Origin: Opisthorchis felineus
Lineage: Eukaryota; Platyhelminthes; Trematoda; Opisthorchiida; Opisthorchiidae
Length of the DNA: 64,000 bases
Assembly (NCBI GenBank): GCA_004794785.1
Contig: SJOL01008458.1
Span: forward strand, 305,304 to 369,303
Direction of reading: 5' to 3'
Shown in pieces: positions 1 through 14,100 of this stretch. The translations under genes and the position numbers were made by a program. Under the pieces are notes generated by a model, which saw only the letters and a program-made list of their open reading frames with translations, made no database searches and was not told the origin of the DNA. The first letter of the stretch is position 1, and the number at the start of each line of letters is the position of its first letter.

Positions 1-158
1 GCTTGACACAGGCCAGCACTAGGTCCCCTCCCTCACCCACTCTTTTTCTCTTCTTTTCACTCTAGGGCTTTAAATATAATAAGACGAACCTTATGGTTGC
101 ACGGCAGTGAAGCATCAGTGTCAACACTGATGTTGCTGCCTTTGATGATGATGATGAT
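1..158 (+). mobile_element. 3' tail of an RTE-like non-LTR retrotransposon (truncated by window edge)
   Basis: The stretch ends in a short (GAT)n run at about 143-157. Its sequence GGCAGTGAAGCATC (about 101-114) and the surrounding 100 bases match, on the opposite strand, the 3' end of the element copy at 5082-5939, including a CCCTCCC/TTTATT-like 3' UTR. It is therefore the + strand 3' end of another copy whose body lies left of the window. No coding part is visible. Confidence 0.6.
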
Positions 159-391
159 TTTAAGTAAGTAACCACCTTGACTCCTGCGTACGCCATTTAT
201 AACTGGTGGTGAAGATCATGTTTATGTTGATGGATATGGATGCGAAATCTTAAATGTTCGCTGACTGTATGTCTTTCTAGCTCGTTAATCGGTGCATGCC
301 AAACTCTATGTGATAGCTTGTGTAACTCTTTATTACGTTGAGAATCATTCTTAGTATGTAGTTTATCAGAGAATCCGGTTCCTACCAACAG

Positions 392-513
392 GTTTCACAC
401 GGCGCGGATGTCGATTACTGGACAGAATTCGTTGGAACTCCAGTCCAAGTCACTCTGCTACATCGGGCTATCGATTGCAGACTTGAAAGCGCCACGGAAT
501 TTTTAATCAAAAA
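392..513 (+). CDS. ANKFY1: ANKFY1-like exon (first in window): ankyrin repeat
   Basis: The acceptor is CCAACAG at 385-391 and the donor is GTGAGG at 514. Reading from GTT at 392 gives a peptide with HGADVDYW, a divergent linker, then LLHRAID and ATEFLIK. This is the typical repeat layout, with the LLHRAID helix pair followed by the next repeat's start across the splice. The exon ends in phase 2 (AA|T, giving Asn before GCDVNA in the next exon). Upstream exons are not in the window; the 392 boundary rests on the acceptor and on frame only. Confidence 0.85.
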
Positions 514-3500
514 GTGAGGGTGCCGAATCCCCAGCATTTGTTTTCATACTTCCCTTCGTTAACATTTCCGACAGTGTTTTTAAGCCCCTCCCCCTCATAG
601 AGTAGCTCAGTTTATTGGATCTTCTCTGCTACTTAGCAGGACAAACCAGTTTCTCACGTGAACGTTTTCCATATGATCGCCTATTACAATAGGGCTTTTG
701 GTCTAATGGTGGCAACATAGTCACGTGTTCCAACTCACTGGTTAGTTGGTTCATTATGCTCAGCTAGACATGAGTACAGTGCTCCTGTTCCTCGAAGATC
801 GAACCCAGTTTAATCTGGTACTTAAAAGTAGACTGGCTAAAGTCACGGCCATGCTCTTGTGAGCCTCACGCCGGAACACATAGGCGTATTTGAATGATGT
901 TCGTTAGAGGGGCCGCGTAATGTTCTTCAGTATGAAACAATGCTGTGGATTTGACTTGGTTCTTTGGATACATTGGATTGTACTCTCAGCTTCGTGAACT
1001 ACTACTTCATATGAATTATGAGTTACATGCGATGCTTTGAAGTGCAACGTTTTGTTGATCCAAGTGAGCTGTCTTCCACGGTTGGTTCCAAGAACAAGCA
1101 AACGGTCTGTTTGCACATCATCAATCCGTTTTGTATGAGGGGTTAGGTTTGTACCTACCAAGGTAATAGATGGCAGAAAAGAAAAGCTTTCTAAGGGATT
1201 GGTATCAGCCACAGCCTCATGGGTTCAGGTAAACGGTACTCTTTGGACCCACTGCAGCTATGGCTGTAGTCTTTAGCACTCATTATGTTACACACACCGA
1301 TCCGTCCTATGCGTATTCTTCTATAAAGGGTGCTCTTTTTGACCCGCCACCGCATGCACCAAGCATGCAGTACCTTTAAGAAGTATCTTTTTTTTGTGAT
1401 AATCCAGCATGCAGACGTCCAGTCGTTTAGCCTGCCTGAAAGTAGTGCGAACCTTTCCAACCGCGTGTGAGGTCTTATACTTGAAAGCAATACACATTTG
1501 ATTTTCGACACTATTGCTCGGATATAAAAAATACCCAACAACATCTGCTTTAGCGTCCGATAAAGATGGTCACTTCAGAGACATGGATGCTGTAAACGTG
1601 TATTTATCGAGTACTTGAATGTGAACTTGAATAAGTCCTTATAAAATGTCTGCGTTCATTTCTCAATTTTAGCTGAGTACCAGTTATTTTGGGGAAGACC
1701 TGTGTTGTTGCTACCAACAACTTTGTAATTCATCATTTGGGTCAGGAAGTTGACAGGACTGCTCTGGAAATATGCTCCGTGTATACGGGGTTTTGTTCTA
1801 GTAATGGAGTATGCGTGGTAAAATATTGTCAATCGAAAAATTTTCCCATACAGATAACGATGAGTGTGAGACAAAAGTTGAATGCGCGTGAGGAGCGAGC
1901 AGTTTTTCTACGGTCGCAAGGGACTTCATCCTTGGGAGGAATTATGGCATGAAAAGGTACCGCACCTAAGATCATTTAATGTTCGACCAGTTGAAATAGT
2001 GTGCTGTCAGAAGTTGAAGTTCAGAACAAGTGCCAGTTGTGCATAAATCTGTTCTAGATTACTTTCACTGTTAGTTGGATTCGAGCGCCAGACACAACGT
2101 GAACATTTCAGTCACTTGTTTTTGTCACATGCTTAGGGGGACAAAACTATGTGCAACTTTAGCATGACAACCACAGTTAACGTCGCATGCAGAATATGGG
2201 TCACAAAGTTCCAAAACCCCATGGACTAAGTCCATGGTCTTCTGTGCGTGCACCACCGGCTGCCACATTTTGGTAGAGATGTTTTCACCGGATAACAAAA
2301 TCGTTCAATTTCTATGACGAAATATAATCTCGAACGCTACTTTGAAGTCAACCAATTGTCTCGTTTTGACCGGGTACGCTACAGTTAACGACTCAGAATT
2401 TCTGGCCTCGGTTAATCTGTTGCGGACCATCGATTTTCTCAGCCACTTTTAAAGGTGTGAATAAAAGTGTGCGAACAACTCTAGGACCTAATCGATCCAT
2501 TCATACAAAGTGACGTTTGTGCATTACCATTCTGTGTTTCATTATCATTCACGCCCGACTCAGCCCTTGTTTTTCGAATCGGTCTGTTGGTTTCCTTATT
2601 ACCATCCTTGTACCATGTTTCTGATTCCATTTTCAGTGGTTGTGATGTAAATGCAACTCCTCGATATCCACAAATGTTCAAAACCCACACAAGTAACCTA
2701 GGTTTTTTGGACACTGTGCAGCCCCTCAAAGCTTGGCATCCTTTGCACATGGCTTCCGCTAACGGATTGCTCGAAACAGCCCGATGTTTGTTACGATGTG
2801 GACGTGCCGATGTAAATCGACAGGTGAGTGGGTATTTGTATGGTGTTTTTCCTAATCGCTTCGTGTTCTAAGCATCCCTCGGGTTTCATGGACCGGTGAT
2901 AAAAACCGTAGTTCTTTTGAGTACTGTTATAACACTGCTCGGTGTACGATATGAACGTACCGAGCACTATTCTTGTTAATCACATTCTTCTACCCTGAAC
3001 GCGTCCTCATTTTTTCAACTTAGTTCTTAAAACAACAGATATATTGCCGTGAAACACCAGTGTGCAACACTGTAGATGCTGTCGATGGTGAAAGGAGACA
3101 CGAGGTCTTTGTAACTGCTTTTGGGTTCCACCTCATATTGGATGTAACGATTTTATTATTTAGTGTTAGTTCTCTTCAGTTCATTTCCTCAACCATAACT
3201 TTCATACAATGGCTAGGAGTTGAATAGGGAAAGACTTTGGAGATGGTGGCCCAACCAATTCACTGAAATCAATCAACCGGGACGATTCTTTAGAAAAAAA
3301 GTAAGTGAACACGTCGACTGATAGGCTTCTGGGACCAACTATCGACAAGGAAACTCATGGATTTCATGTTTTTATATAATATTAATCTACTCTTTTAAGC
3401 GTGCTGGTGCCTCTTAGCACAGCATCCAGGTAAATGTCTGTCTGTGTACAGCACACCCTGCAGACGATGTTGCAGCTGTGGAGAGTCAAAACAAAAGGAC

Positions 3501-5081
3501 ACTTCGTATCATCTGATTTTCTAGATGGAATTCTTCAATTATCTGAAAGCACTTACCGTTTATTTCAGTTGTCAGCCGTCCTGTTTCCGACCCAGAACAT
3601 TAATCGTCGGCATCATGGGGCCTAAGATGGTGTTCAACTTTGTCCTGTTAGCGGCTTAAACACGTGTGTAGATACTGTTTGTATCCGAATTGATGAGTAT
3701 AGAAGCGCTCCTTTTGTGTAAGCAAAACCGTTTGATGTACCCAATCCATTCCCAGGTTCGAGCTATTGCTCAACTGGAGGTCCGGTTCTTAACAGAACCA
3801 GAACCTTACAAGGGTAGGAGATTTTCCTTCGAGTCTTTCTAGGTTATATACGAACCTCACGAATAGAACAGATAATATAATGGCCACACTGTCGATATTC
3901 TGCCGAAAACATTGAGTTAGACAAGTCAGCTTGCACGTTTCTTCAAGTTGGATAAACCTCGAATCGATCTTTCCACGTAATTCGCGGCAGACGTACTCCT
4001 TGCCTAAATCCTATTCCGTACCTGACAGTGGTTCACAACGTGTGTGATCGCAGTCTTTTCATAGCTCTGCACTGCTTCACCAACTCAGTCTTGGTAATTT
4101 CGGTAGGTGGCAAATAGCTCAACGGAGAATCCGTCCGAAAAATCACCTTTCTGTGTGCAAGGACTATCACTTCTTGTGCTCTGAGCACTTCACTGTTCGT
4201 CCCGCTTTCTTTGGTCAAACAAATGAGGTCTAGGTCAGAGGTGAAACTCTGACCCACTCGTGTTGTCTTTTTTTTCTGCGTGACTACTACACAATCGCGT
4301 TAGTATGATGAACTGACCTTGCAAAAAATGTCCCTTCCAGTGTTCCTTAGGTATCTTATAAATATCTTATAAATAGTGTGTTCTTAATGTGAAATTCTGG
4401 AGGTCATCACAACTGCTTCTTTCTTCGAGGTTTTGTCTACGTTGAGGTTTCCAACTTATCTCACTTGCTTGATTACGTGACAATACTTATCCCACTTGTC
4501 TATTCTTTATTCGACAGGACATCGACGGAAATACAGCTGTACACTTAGCTGTTCGTGCTGGTCACAACGGACTTGTTGAGGTTCTTCTACAATGTCCTGT
4601 GTTGGATTGTGGCGTCAAAAACTCCCTGGGCCATACAGCGTTTCATGTAGCCATGGAATGTCGTAACGTTAAAGCTGCTCAGTCTCTACTTTCACGGGAT
4701 TCAACTTTGGCATTGCAGGTATGTTTCTGGCACCAATGAACGGGACGAATGATTAGGTTTATTCTGTGAAGTCCCGCTAATTAGCCCCGATGTGTTTCGG
4801 GCGTTTTCGAAAGGATGGATGCAGTGGCAGTTGGCGTTGTCAGATGGGCAACCAGGCACCTTTTTGTGTATAAGGGTGTCCACCATTTTTCAAGGGTTAT
4901 TTTGCGGTAATCAATGTCGAAATGAATGTTCAGTCTAACATTCTGGAAATGAATGCGAGAGGCAATATTACTGTACCACCGTCAGCGTCTTGTTCCTACG
5001 TGTTCATGTGGCTCAGTCAACCACATTTAAATTGTGCACTGTCTCCCCTCTAGTCGAGTCACCATTAGCGTTATTCGTGCT

Positions 5082-5135
<54 letters not shown>

Positions 5136-8100
5136 GACAGCATGACACAAGTGTTCAACACCGATGCTTCACTGCCGTACAACCATGATTTATTTGAAAG
5201 CCTTATTGTGAAGAAAAGAATAAAGGTGGACGGGGAAGGGACTTCGTTCTAGCTTACTACAATCATTCCGAGGTGCCTACACTCATTCAGGCAATCTGGA
5301 TAGAAACTGACAACAAAATTGCCACTGACATCTGTTGGCAGCCATATCTTGCAGCGTTTCCAACCGGGCGCACTGAGGATCACGCGGTCCCCATCCTGGA
5401 AGGCGAGTAGCGCCGACAGCACCCAAACGTTTCGTAATCTCCTTCATATCCTTCTGCCAGGTCAAGGTTTGACCACCTCTCTGCTTCCGCTACTCTGAGC
5501 CGGGCATAGAAAACAGCACTCTCTTCGGCAAACGATGGTTCGGCATACGCAGCACATGACCCAACCAACGCAGCTTGTGGTGCTGGACATATTCTTCAAT
5601 GGAAGTACCCGTTGCACAACCGAAAACTCGTTTTCTAACTGCCTCGTTACGGATTCGCTGACACCAGCCCACACGAGCTATGGTTCTGAGACAATGATTG
5701 CCGAACACCTGAAGGCGTCTCAGTTCCGCTGCTCGAACAGACCAAGTCTCACAGCCATACAACAAAACAGCCCGCACTGTAGCTTGATACACACGTCTCT
5801 TGAGATTCAGGAATACACCACTCTGACGCCATAGGTGTCTCAAATTAGCAAACGCGACCCGGACCTTGCAGATTCGGTTTATGGGTGAGATGTGCGTATG
5901 GCTGGTCTGTCCGTGCCCTCCCAAAGGCGGTCACGTTCGTTTGCTTGCCGTGCTGCAGTGATCTGGTGGACTACACTGGCCGGAACTTCATTGTGCGCTG
6001 ACCACTAACTGTTTCCGATCAGCCCATCTTTTCAACACAGAACCCTGTTCATTTGCCCTAAGCGCTGATCAACTGTGCACCACATTGGATCACGTAGCTA
6101 TATTATCCTCAGGTGCATAGTGTCAATTCGAGCCTACGCTTTCTGATTCCGATGATGCCATAGTGCGATCACGTCTGACAGCTCGCTGTCCTCCAGACCC
6201 TCGCAAATCAACAAGTAGCATATCAACCCATCATGTTTGGAGAACTACCATAACTCAGCATCTTTAGTGCGAGCTAGCATAACCACTCTGTGCACTAAAC
6301 AAACACAATAGTAGTAACGAACACATCGGTGAGGCATAGCTAAGTTCAAAGGGAGGTATCCTGGTGGTGTTCAAAACTTCAGACTTCCACGGTAGGTTTA
6401 AATGGCCACTGGATGTAGTGGAGATCACTTGTCCTGTTTGGTACCAGGAAATCGATACCAGCAACTTATGAATACGTCAGCGCACGCTTATCTTTCAAGC
6501 GCGAAATAGTGAAGCGACCGAAAGCTATGGTGGGTAGCGAAACCTCATGGGATGGAGGAAGCTTTTGCAACCTGAAACAGTTATGCTTCGTGGCATCTTA
6601 TTCGATCCGCTGGCTATTGTAGGCTCCAGCCTGTATAACCATAAGCGAAAAAAGGGGTTCATTGATACATCTTCAAAAACACCGGTGGGACTTAGCGCCT
6701 CAAAGAATAATTTGGCTGGCCTCCTGCATCACAAACAGGAGGTTTTGCGTACAGGTCACTGGAATGGGGAACTTAATTTCCCGTCGGAAGAATATTTGAA
6801 GTGCGAACTACCTCTCCACAAAGGTGCGAAGAGGATCCAGCTGAGGACGATATTTCCATTCGCATTTGGAAGGCCATAGCAGCTTTTGTCAACCTGCATC
6901 ATCCGTGGTATAGACGTTGCATTGCTTTATTTGTCAATGTATGCAGTACGCTGCATATTGTTGTATTGGCCAGAAACCTGGACACTGCACGCTAAGGACG
7001 TTGAGAAATTCCCAGTGTTTGACCATCAAAGTACTTCTGGCGTATCAGACCAATAATGCTGAGGTAAGTCGAACCGTCCTCGGGGGAAATAAATTGCCCA
7101 CGATAGATGAACTGACCACACAAATAGGTTTTGCTGCCTTGGCCACGTGCTATGCGCATCAGTGGGTCGACTTCCTCGATTAGTCCTTTACGCACAACCA
7201 CGGAGCTTGGAAACGAGCCGGGATATGTCAAACAATAACTTCGCAGCGAAATGTGAAGGCCGTGATCAACAAGCTCAACTGCGTTGGTCATTGCTGTCTC
7301 TCGGGATGAGGGCCTTGAGACGGGACATATCAATGATTAACGACATTGGCTTATTCGCTCAATTTGTGCATGAATCCATACTGTCGCCTTCAATGCATGG
7401 CTTCCCCTCCTGATATCCTAAGTGTAAATTCCACTGTCACTGCTGATCAAACTCCCCAGCCCTATCGTCCACTGTTGCGTTCCCGGATCTCGACCAAAAA
7501 GGATGCGTTTCACTCCAGGGAAACAATCTGCTGTCAGCACTTGTTTACAACTGCATCTTTGGCGCTGATTTTCACTTTATCAATATTAGAATCATTCTTA
7601 CAACCCACGCACACACAAGGGAAGGGAAAGCTCACACTCACAGACCCCGTGTTAAAATTATTCTCCCAAGCACAGTGAGGTGTTGAGAAGTCGAAAACAT
7701 ATACCGCAGGGAATATTTGAATTGTGTAAATTTAAATGCTGTTTTTTCAATGCTGTTTTCAATACTGTTTTTTAACTACGTTTTTTCAGGTCTGAGGAGA
7801 CCAGGACAAACGTACTTGGGAATGGGTGACTTACTTGGTCAGTGTGATAGAAGCAGGAAGCGGAATGTCTGGTGAATAGAACAGTTTGGCTGAAGGGTGT
7901 TTGTCGTTATGTTAATGTTAAAAACCACGGGCCTGGCACCATGACGGTCTAGCCAATCTGTTTACGAAGTTATGCAGTGCTCACTTTTTATCCGCCTTCA
8001 CTCGTGTCGACCTAAAGCCACCTTGACGTGGTGGTCAGGCTTGAGTGCTGCAATGATCCCGCGGACTACACTGACTGGAACGTCGTTCCACAAGGTGCAA

Positions 8101-11100
8101 CCATACCAGGAAGGCCAAAGGCGAGCAGTCAGACCAAGAGCAACGAGACCCCGTACTACGAGTAATCGTGCTACGAGGCGGTCTGGGGGTAAAGTCGTAC
8201 TGTCCTCTGCAACACGAGTGTGAAGGCAGTAAGGTGTTTCCCTCAAGCGACCAGCATGTCCATATTTATGGAAGCAGCGATGCTGCCTTCCCCCGAGGAA
8301 GGACGGGTTATAAAAGGTCGGCCCTAAAAACCGCACACTCCGATCGCCCAACGGTTGACCGCTGGCACATTATCCAGTACGATCGAAATACTTTTAAAAC
8401 CAGAGTCCGATGCTGCTCAAAGGGCACCTGCTGTGCGCAGCCGCATCAGGAATGAGGCAGTAATGCCTTATTCCCTGCGCCCTCGGGTTAGGCCAACCCC
8501 CTGCAGCCGAGCAGGTCAGACTATTGAGTCGTCGGCTCCGGGCAGGGTCCTTAAAGAAAACCCCACTGTACGCTGCCTCGTGGGTCAGACTTTTGAGTCA
8601 GAGGCTAGGGGCAGGGTCCCCGAACAAAACCCTACATTCTCCCACTGCCTTGTGGGTCAGACTTTTGAGTCAATGGATCAAGGTGGGGTATCTCAACCAA
8701 CTCCCCTTCCTCTTTCTGGGCATCCGGGAAGTACCATTTGCCCGCGCAGTTCGGTGTTCACCGATGCCCCTCCCCAACCCCTTCCCACCACACAAGCAAA
8801 CGTCACTGGGTCACTTGGCTGTCAGTCATCGGACCGAAGGGCCTTATGCTCCTCGCTGCCTATTAACAGTAAACAAAATAACACCCTTTTAAATTCACGA
8901 GATCCTTTCTATATAGGAGCTTTTAACGTCCGTACTCTATGTCAAATTGGCAAACAAGCAATCCTTGCTGAAACCTTATGCTCCCTTAAAATTGATGTAT
9001 GCTGTGTCTCCGAAACACGCATACATGATCCAAGCGTGGTTATGCATCTCAGAATGCCAAGGATGAACTCAGCTCTTTCACATTTCTCCCTCCGTGGAAT
9101 ATATGACGTGGGAGTTCAGCCCCAGAGCTGAACGCGCTTTGCTGGATTGGATTCCAGTGAATAGTCGTCTTTGCGCCATCCGGTTATTCAGTTCAATCAA
9201 GCTCAATGCCTCTCGGCATAAAAAGCGGTGCCTGTTTGTGGTGTCGGCTTATGTCCCAACGGACTGCAGTTCTGATGCTGCGAAGGATACTTTCTATCGA
9301 GAGCTATCCGGGCTCAGTCGTCAAGCAAAAAGCGTTGACATTGTGATACTTGCGGGCGATATGAATGCTCTAGTAGGTCGTCTGAGCTTCTTGGAATCAC
9401 ATTTGGGTGGTCGATTCGGAGCTCATGCTAGCCGCACAGACAACGGAGATCGACTCCTTCAGTTGTGTGCTGACCATGAACTGTTTCTGGCAAGTACGAA
9501 CTTTCAAAATAAACTTTCGCATCGCGTAACCTGGCGGCCACCAACTGCAAATCAACCATGTACGCAGTTGGACCACGTGGCCATCAGGCACCGGTGGAGA
9601 GCCACAATTTAAGACTTCCGTTACTTCTGGGGCACACCACTTGATTCCGATCACGCCATGGTGCGTGCGCGCCTGACAGTTCGCTTCCCTTCAGGCCCTC
9701 GCAAATTAGCAAGAAGCATGCCAATCCACTATCTTCGAAGAACGACCATAGTTCAGCAGTACCGATCTGAGCTAGCCCAACAACTCTCCACAGTAAACCA
9801 ATACTGTGGTGGCAGTGAGAATGTGGATGACGTGTGGCAAAATGTGAAAGGAGCTATGTTAGCAGCGTTCAGTGCTGTCTGTCCGACCTCTCCGATTCGA
9901 CCAAAAGACCAGTGGATGTCGGCGAGATCGCTATCCATGATCGATGCCAGGAACTCCATACCAGCAGGCAACGAGTACGATGGCGCACGCAAATTCCTCA
10001 AACGCCCAAATAGTGGAGTCTAAGGAAAGACCGAGAGCTCTGGTGGACATCGAAAGCTCGGGAGATGGTACCCTATATCAACTGATACGATCGACTGGCC
10101 CCAGGAAAGCAACGGTCAGCGAAACGGTAAGTGTAAAAATGGCTCATTAATTCACTCGCGAAAACGTCGACTGGAAAGATGGGCCGAACACTTCGAAGAA
10201 CCGTCCAACTGTCCTCCTGCAACAGCCTGTAGAGATAGTGCATACGAGCGAATGGAATGTAAAACTTGATCGCCCGTCGGAAGAAGAAATAAAATACGAA
10301 ATATTCGTGCTAAAACATGAGAAGGCACCAGGACCGGACGGTCTCTATCCAGTCCTCTTCAAAGAAGGCGGAGAATTCCTGGTGATCCATCTGACAAAGC
10401 TTATTGGTGCTATATGGAACGAAGAGAAGGTGAGTGCAGAATGGGGTATATCGACAGGTATCCCTATCTTCAAAAAGGGTACGCGGACGCTGTGCGAAAA
10501 CCACCATGGCATCAGCCTGTTAGCTGTGGCATCGAAGGTGCTCTCTGTTCTTATCCTTCGAAGGTTGACTGAACACAGGGAGAGACAGATCCGTGAAAAC
10601 CAAGCTGGGTTCCGTCCTGCAAGAGGATCGATCATATCTTCACCCTCCGACAGATTCTGGAACAGCGACACTGCTTCCAGCAACCAACAATGGTTGTGTT
10701 TCTTGATCTGAAAGCTGCCTTTGACTCTGTGGACCGTCAGGCACTATGGCAGTGTCTGTGGAGCAAAGGTGTCCCGCATAAATTCTTGACCCTTCTTAGT
10801 GCGCTGTACGCCAACTCCCGCGGCCGTGTGAAGGTCTACGGGAAGCTCTTGCCTGAGTTCACCACATCAAGTGGTGTCAGACAGGGCTGTCCTCTTTCAC
10901 CTTTCCTCTTCAACTTCGTCATTGATACGATCATGGAAGACTCACTGCCAGCCTCTAATGCGAAGTGCTCCCTGGGCGTCCGCTCACAGATATCGAGTAA
11001 GCAGACGACTTAGCTCTTCTTGGATCTGACCACGTGGTAATTCAAACAACAATTAATCTAAATAATCCCGCCTCACGGTTCGGCATGCGCTTCACACCTG

Positions 11101-14100
11101 CAAAGTGTAAAGTGCTACTGCAAGACTGGTTGGGCTCGAACTCTAACCTCGTGCTTGCGGATGAACCGATTGAATTAGTAGCCAAATTTGTTTGCCTGGG
11201 CAATTGTATCAGTCCCGGTGGTCTCGCGAAAGATGATATTTCCATCCGGATTGGGAAGTCCAGAACAGCTTTTGTGAACCTGCGTCACCTGTGGCGTTGG
11301 TGTGACATCAGCTTATCCGTCAAGGGTCGAGTTTACAATGCTGCGGTGCGCTCCATACTACTTTACGGATCAGAAACCTGGCCGTTGCGCGCCGGGGACG
11401 TCAAAAGACTTTCAGTGCTTGACCATCGATATCTTCGGAGCACTTCCCGAGTCTGATGGGAACACCGGATAAGCAATGCTGAAGTACGTCGAATGGTATT
11501 CGGAAGAAACAACTCACCCTTAATAGATGAACTGATCACACTGCATAGGTTGTGCTGGCTTGGTCACGTGCTCCGTATGCCAGTCGGCCGACTTCCTCGA
11601 AGGGTTCTTTTCGCACAACCACATGAAGGGTGGAAACGAACCGGAGGCAGTCAAACAATGACTTGGCACCGGGGTATGGGAGCCATTACCGGCAAACTCA
11701 GCTGCGCTGGTCATTGCCGTCTTCCTGGATGGGGACCCCGAGACGGACCACATCAATGGATAGAGACATGGCCCAGTCGCGCCCTCAATGGCGCTCGTGC
11801 ATCCAAGCTATTGCCTTCAATGCATAGCTCCCTTCCCAGTCCCCCCACTTGACAGTCCACTGACAGTGCTGTATTTACGGACCAATTTATCAGCTCCCTC
11901 CTCCAATGCGCAGCTACCTACCCCACCTCCCCAAATCATCGGTGAACGAAACTGTAGCAGCTACAACCACTGTACGACAAGTACGCGGTTCTTACAGCTG
12001 ATAATGATGATGATGATGACCATTCGTTATTCACCAACTTTATCAGATCGTATCGTATCAGATCGCATATATCACGAATGGCTGCTTACAAACATTTTCC
12101 ACTGCAGTGCACCCGAAATATCATTTAGTGTCGGAAGTAATCGGGGAATCCGGAACAGAATACAGATAAGAAAGACTGTCAAGCCTTCAAGCAGCTTTCA
12201 AGATCGTTTGCTCATTTGTCTTGGCGTAGTCGGGCTTGTTCACTTTAACGAAGATTCCAAAGAAAACGGGCAGTTAACGTCAGGGTGGACAAGGAGTATC
12301 ACCTAGGAACTTCTTTGTTCTGTCGGATTGTGTCCACAAAGAACACTTTGGTATTTATTGATAACAAGTCGCCAGTTTTCTGAGGTCTCTGGGTCACAGC
12401 CTCCTGGAGGTTGAGCTCATGTAACATACGTGTTCATATGATGTCTTATTGTTTTGGCTTCCATTAGTCCTGATGGGCATTGTTCTATTTCATTCTTTGC
12501 AGACCGATAACCTGGGGAGAAATTTCCTTCACATCGCTCTGCAAAATGTGGATCGTGCTGCTGTATTTTTCCTTATTCAAACTGGGATGAATCTGAATCA
12601 GTGCGTAAACGACTCCACGCAATACACACCTTTGCATTTGGCTATAATAGCTGGGGTGCCAGAGGATGTCTTTCGCAGTCTAGTACGTGAATCTGTTTTG
12701 GCAGATTTAGAGATTATCTGCATTTCAGTACTTTGTTATGCTTTTTTATGTTTTTTTTTAAAATTGTACTCGACTGCTATGGTAGTTTCTCATCAGTTAG
12801 GTTGCGCACGTATTACGTAACCGACCCAATGCTACCTTATGTAACTACCCTATGTGAATTTTTTGCTCAACTTTTATCATTCGTGGGATTATTAGCTGTG
12901 TTCATTGACGAGTGTTTTGCCGAGCAACTCTACTACTATTCAATAGCTAGATCGTTGTCCTCCCGAAAAAAATCGGTAGACCTAGAAGGTAAACGGCTGT
13001 CAATGTGGATGCTGTGTTCGGTTTCTGAAAGATTCCTCCACCCACTCTCCTGTACTTTGATGAGGTCATGCGACTTCGACCTTTTTCTATACTTCATGAA
13101 TTTTGTTCGTCGGACTTTACTTGTGCTGACTGTCATATGGTTGCGTTAGCTTCATCCGCTAATCAGCACAAGGTACACTCTATTGATCGAACCCTCCAAC
13201 TGGGAAATTGCGGTCGGGACCAAACGTGCACACCTGTTTCATTTTTCACTTCTTCAGGAAACCCAAAATTGTTGTCAGTGCTTTGCTTACCTGTCATGAA
13301 GCTTTATTAATTGTTTCTTTTGAGGGGGATCTGACCGATACTTTTCATTGTTGTGCTAGAATAGCGTATTCTTCATGTTTTGTGAAGTCCTCTGTTCACG
13401 TGCCCTGTGGTGCAAGCGGAGTTGTCGTCTTTGTACTCTAAACGGTCGTAGAAATAGTTGTGGGTGTCATCAATGATCCGCTCCGCATTGGTTGTCCTGT
13501 TGAGTCAGTTAATCTAGCTACGCTTCGTCCTATGCGTAAAAGATTTTGTTCATGGGTTTTTTCTATAGTTTTGCTTGATGCTATTAAGATGCACATGGGG
13601 TTGTCGTGCTTTATTTACGCATAATCTAGGTGCTCTTTCTTGCGTGTTCTTATAGCTACTAGCTGGGGCATCGATCAGTTCACGAACGCCACAGAAGCAT
13701 ACTCCATTACACTTATGCATACTGCACAATCGGCCCGAGTTGCTCAACTGCCTGATTGAAAACGGTGCTGAGGTCAATGAACAGGATTCAGAAATGAACA
13801 CACGTGAGTGGGCTTTTGCTAAGTCATGATGATTGTGGCGAAGGTTTACATATTTTTATTTTCAACTATTTGGACGCACCGCTTTTTGACATCTTATGTT
13901 TTACTATTGTATTTCCTTTTTCTCGGTTATTTTTTCTGATTGTTTGGAGGTACCTAATTCCCAGCCTCTTACCAACGTAACTCACCCTTTTTTGGATTTT
14001 GGGTTATCCAATCTCTGGAGGGCTCAGATTCGGTTGCCCATTTTAGGTTTCACGTGGAAATAGGCTTTTTTGCTCTCCAATTGGAGAAAGGGAATTTAAA

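Larger units (their letters stand above)
7985..12021 (+). mobile_element. near full-length RTE-like non-LTR retrotransposon, frame-broken
   Basis: The order is 5' UTR (about 7985-8360), an N-terminal region with three direct repeats, an APE-type endonuclease, a reverse transcriptase, a C-terminal GHVLRMP...RLPGWGPRD domain and a 3' UTR ending in (ATG)5 at 12004-12018. At about 4.0 kb it is near the usual size for RTE-type elements. Frameshifts and stops (near 9100, 9610, 10020, 10690, 11000, 11454) inactivate it. It lies in sense orientation inside a 7.8-kb ANKFY1 intron. Classification as RTE rests on the endonuclease-RT layout, the lack of a zinc-knuckle ORF1 and the trinucleotide tail; a related APE clade is possible. 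Confidence 0.85.

Noticed and set aside
5034..5252. 72-residue plus-strand open frame with a poly-isoleucine run
   Set aside because: It is the translation of the (ATC)18 microsatellite and the antisense strand of a retroelement 3' end.
6547..7413. Independent small genes in the 6.5-7.4 kb region
   Set aside because: The frames align, block by block and in order, with the RTE-like polyprotein and are shadows of a decayed copy.
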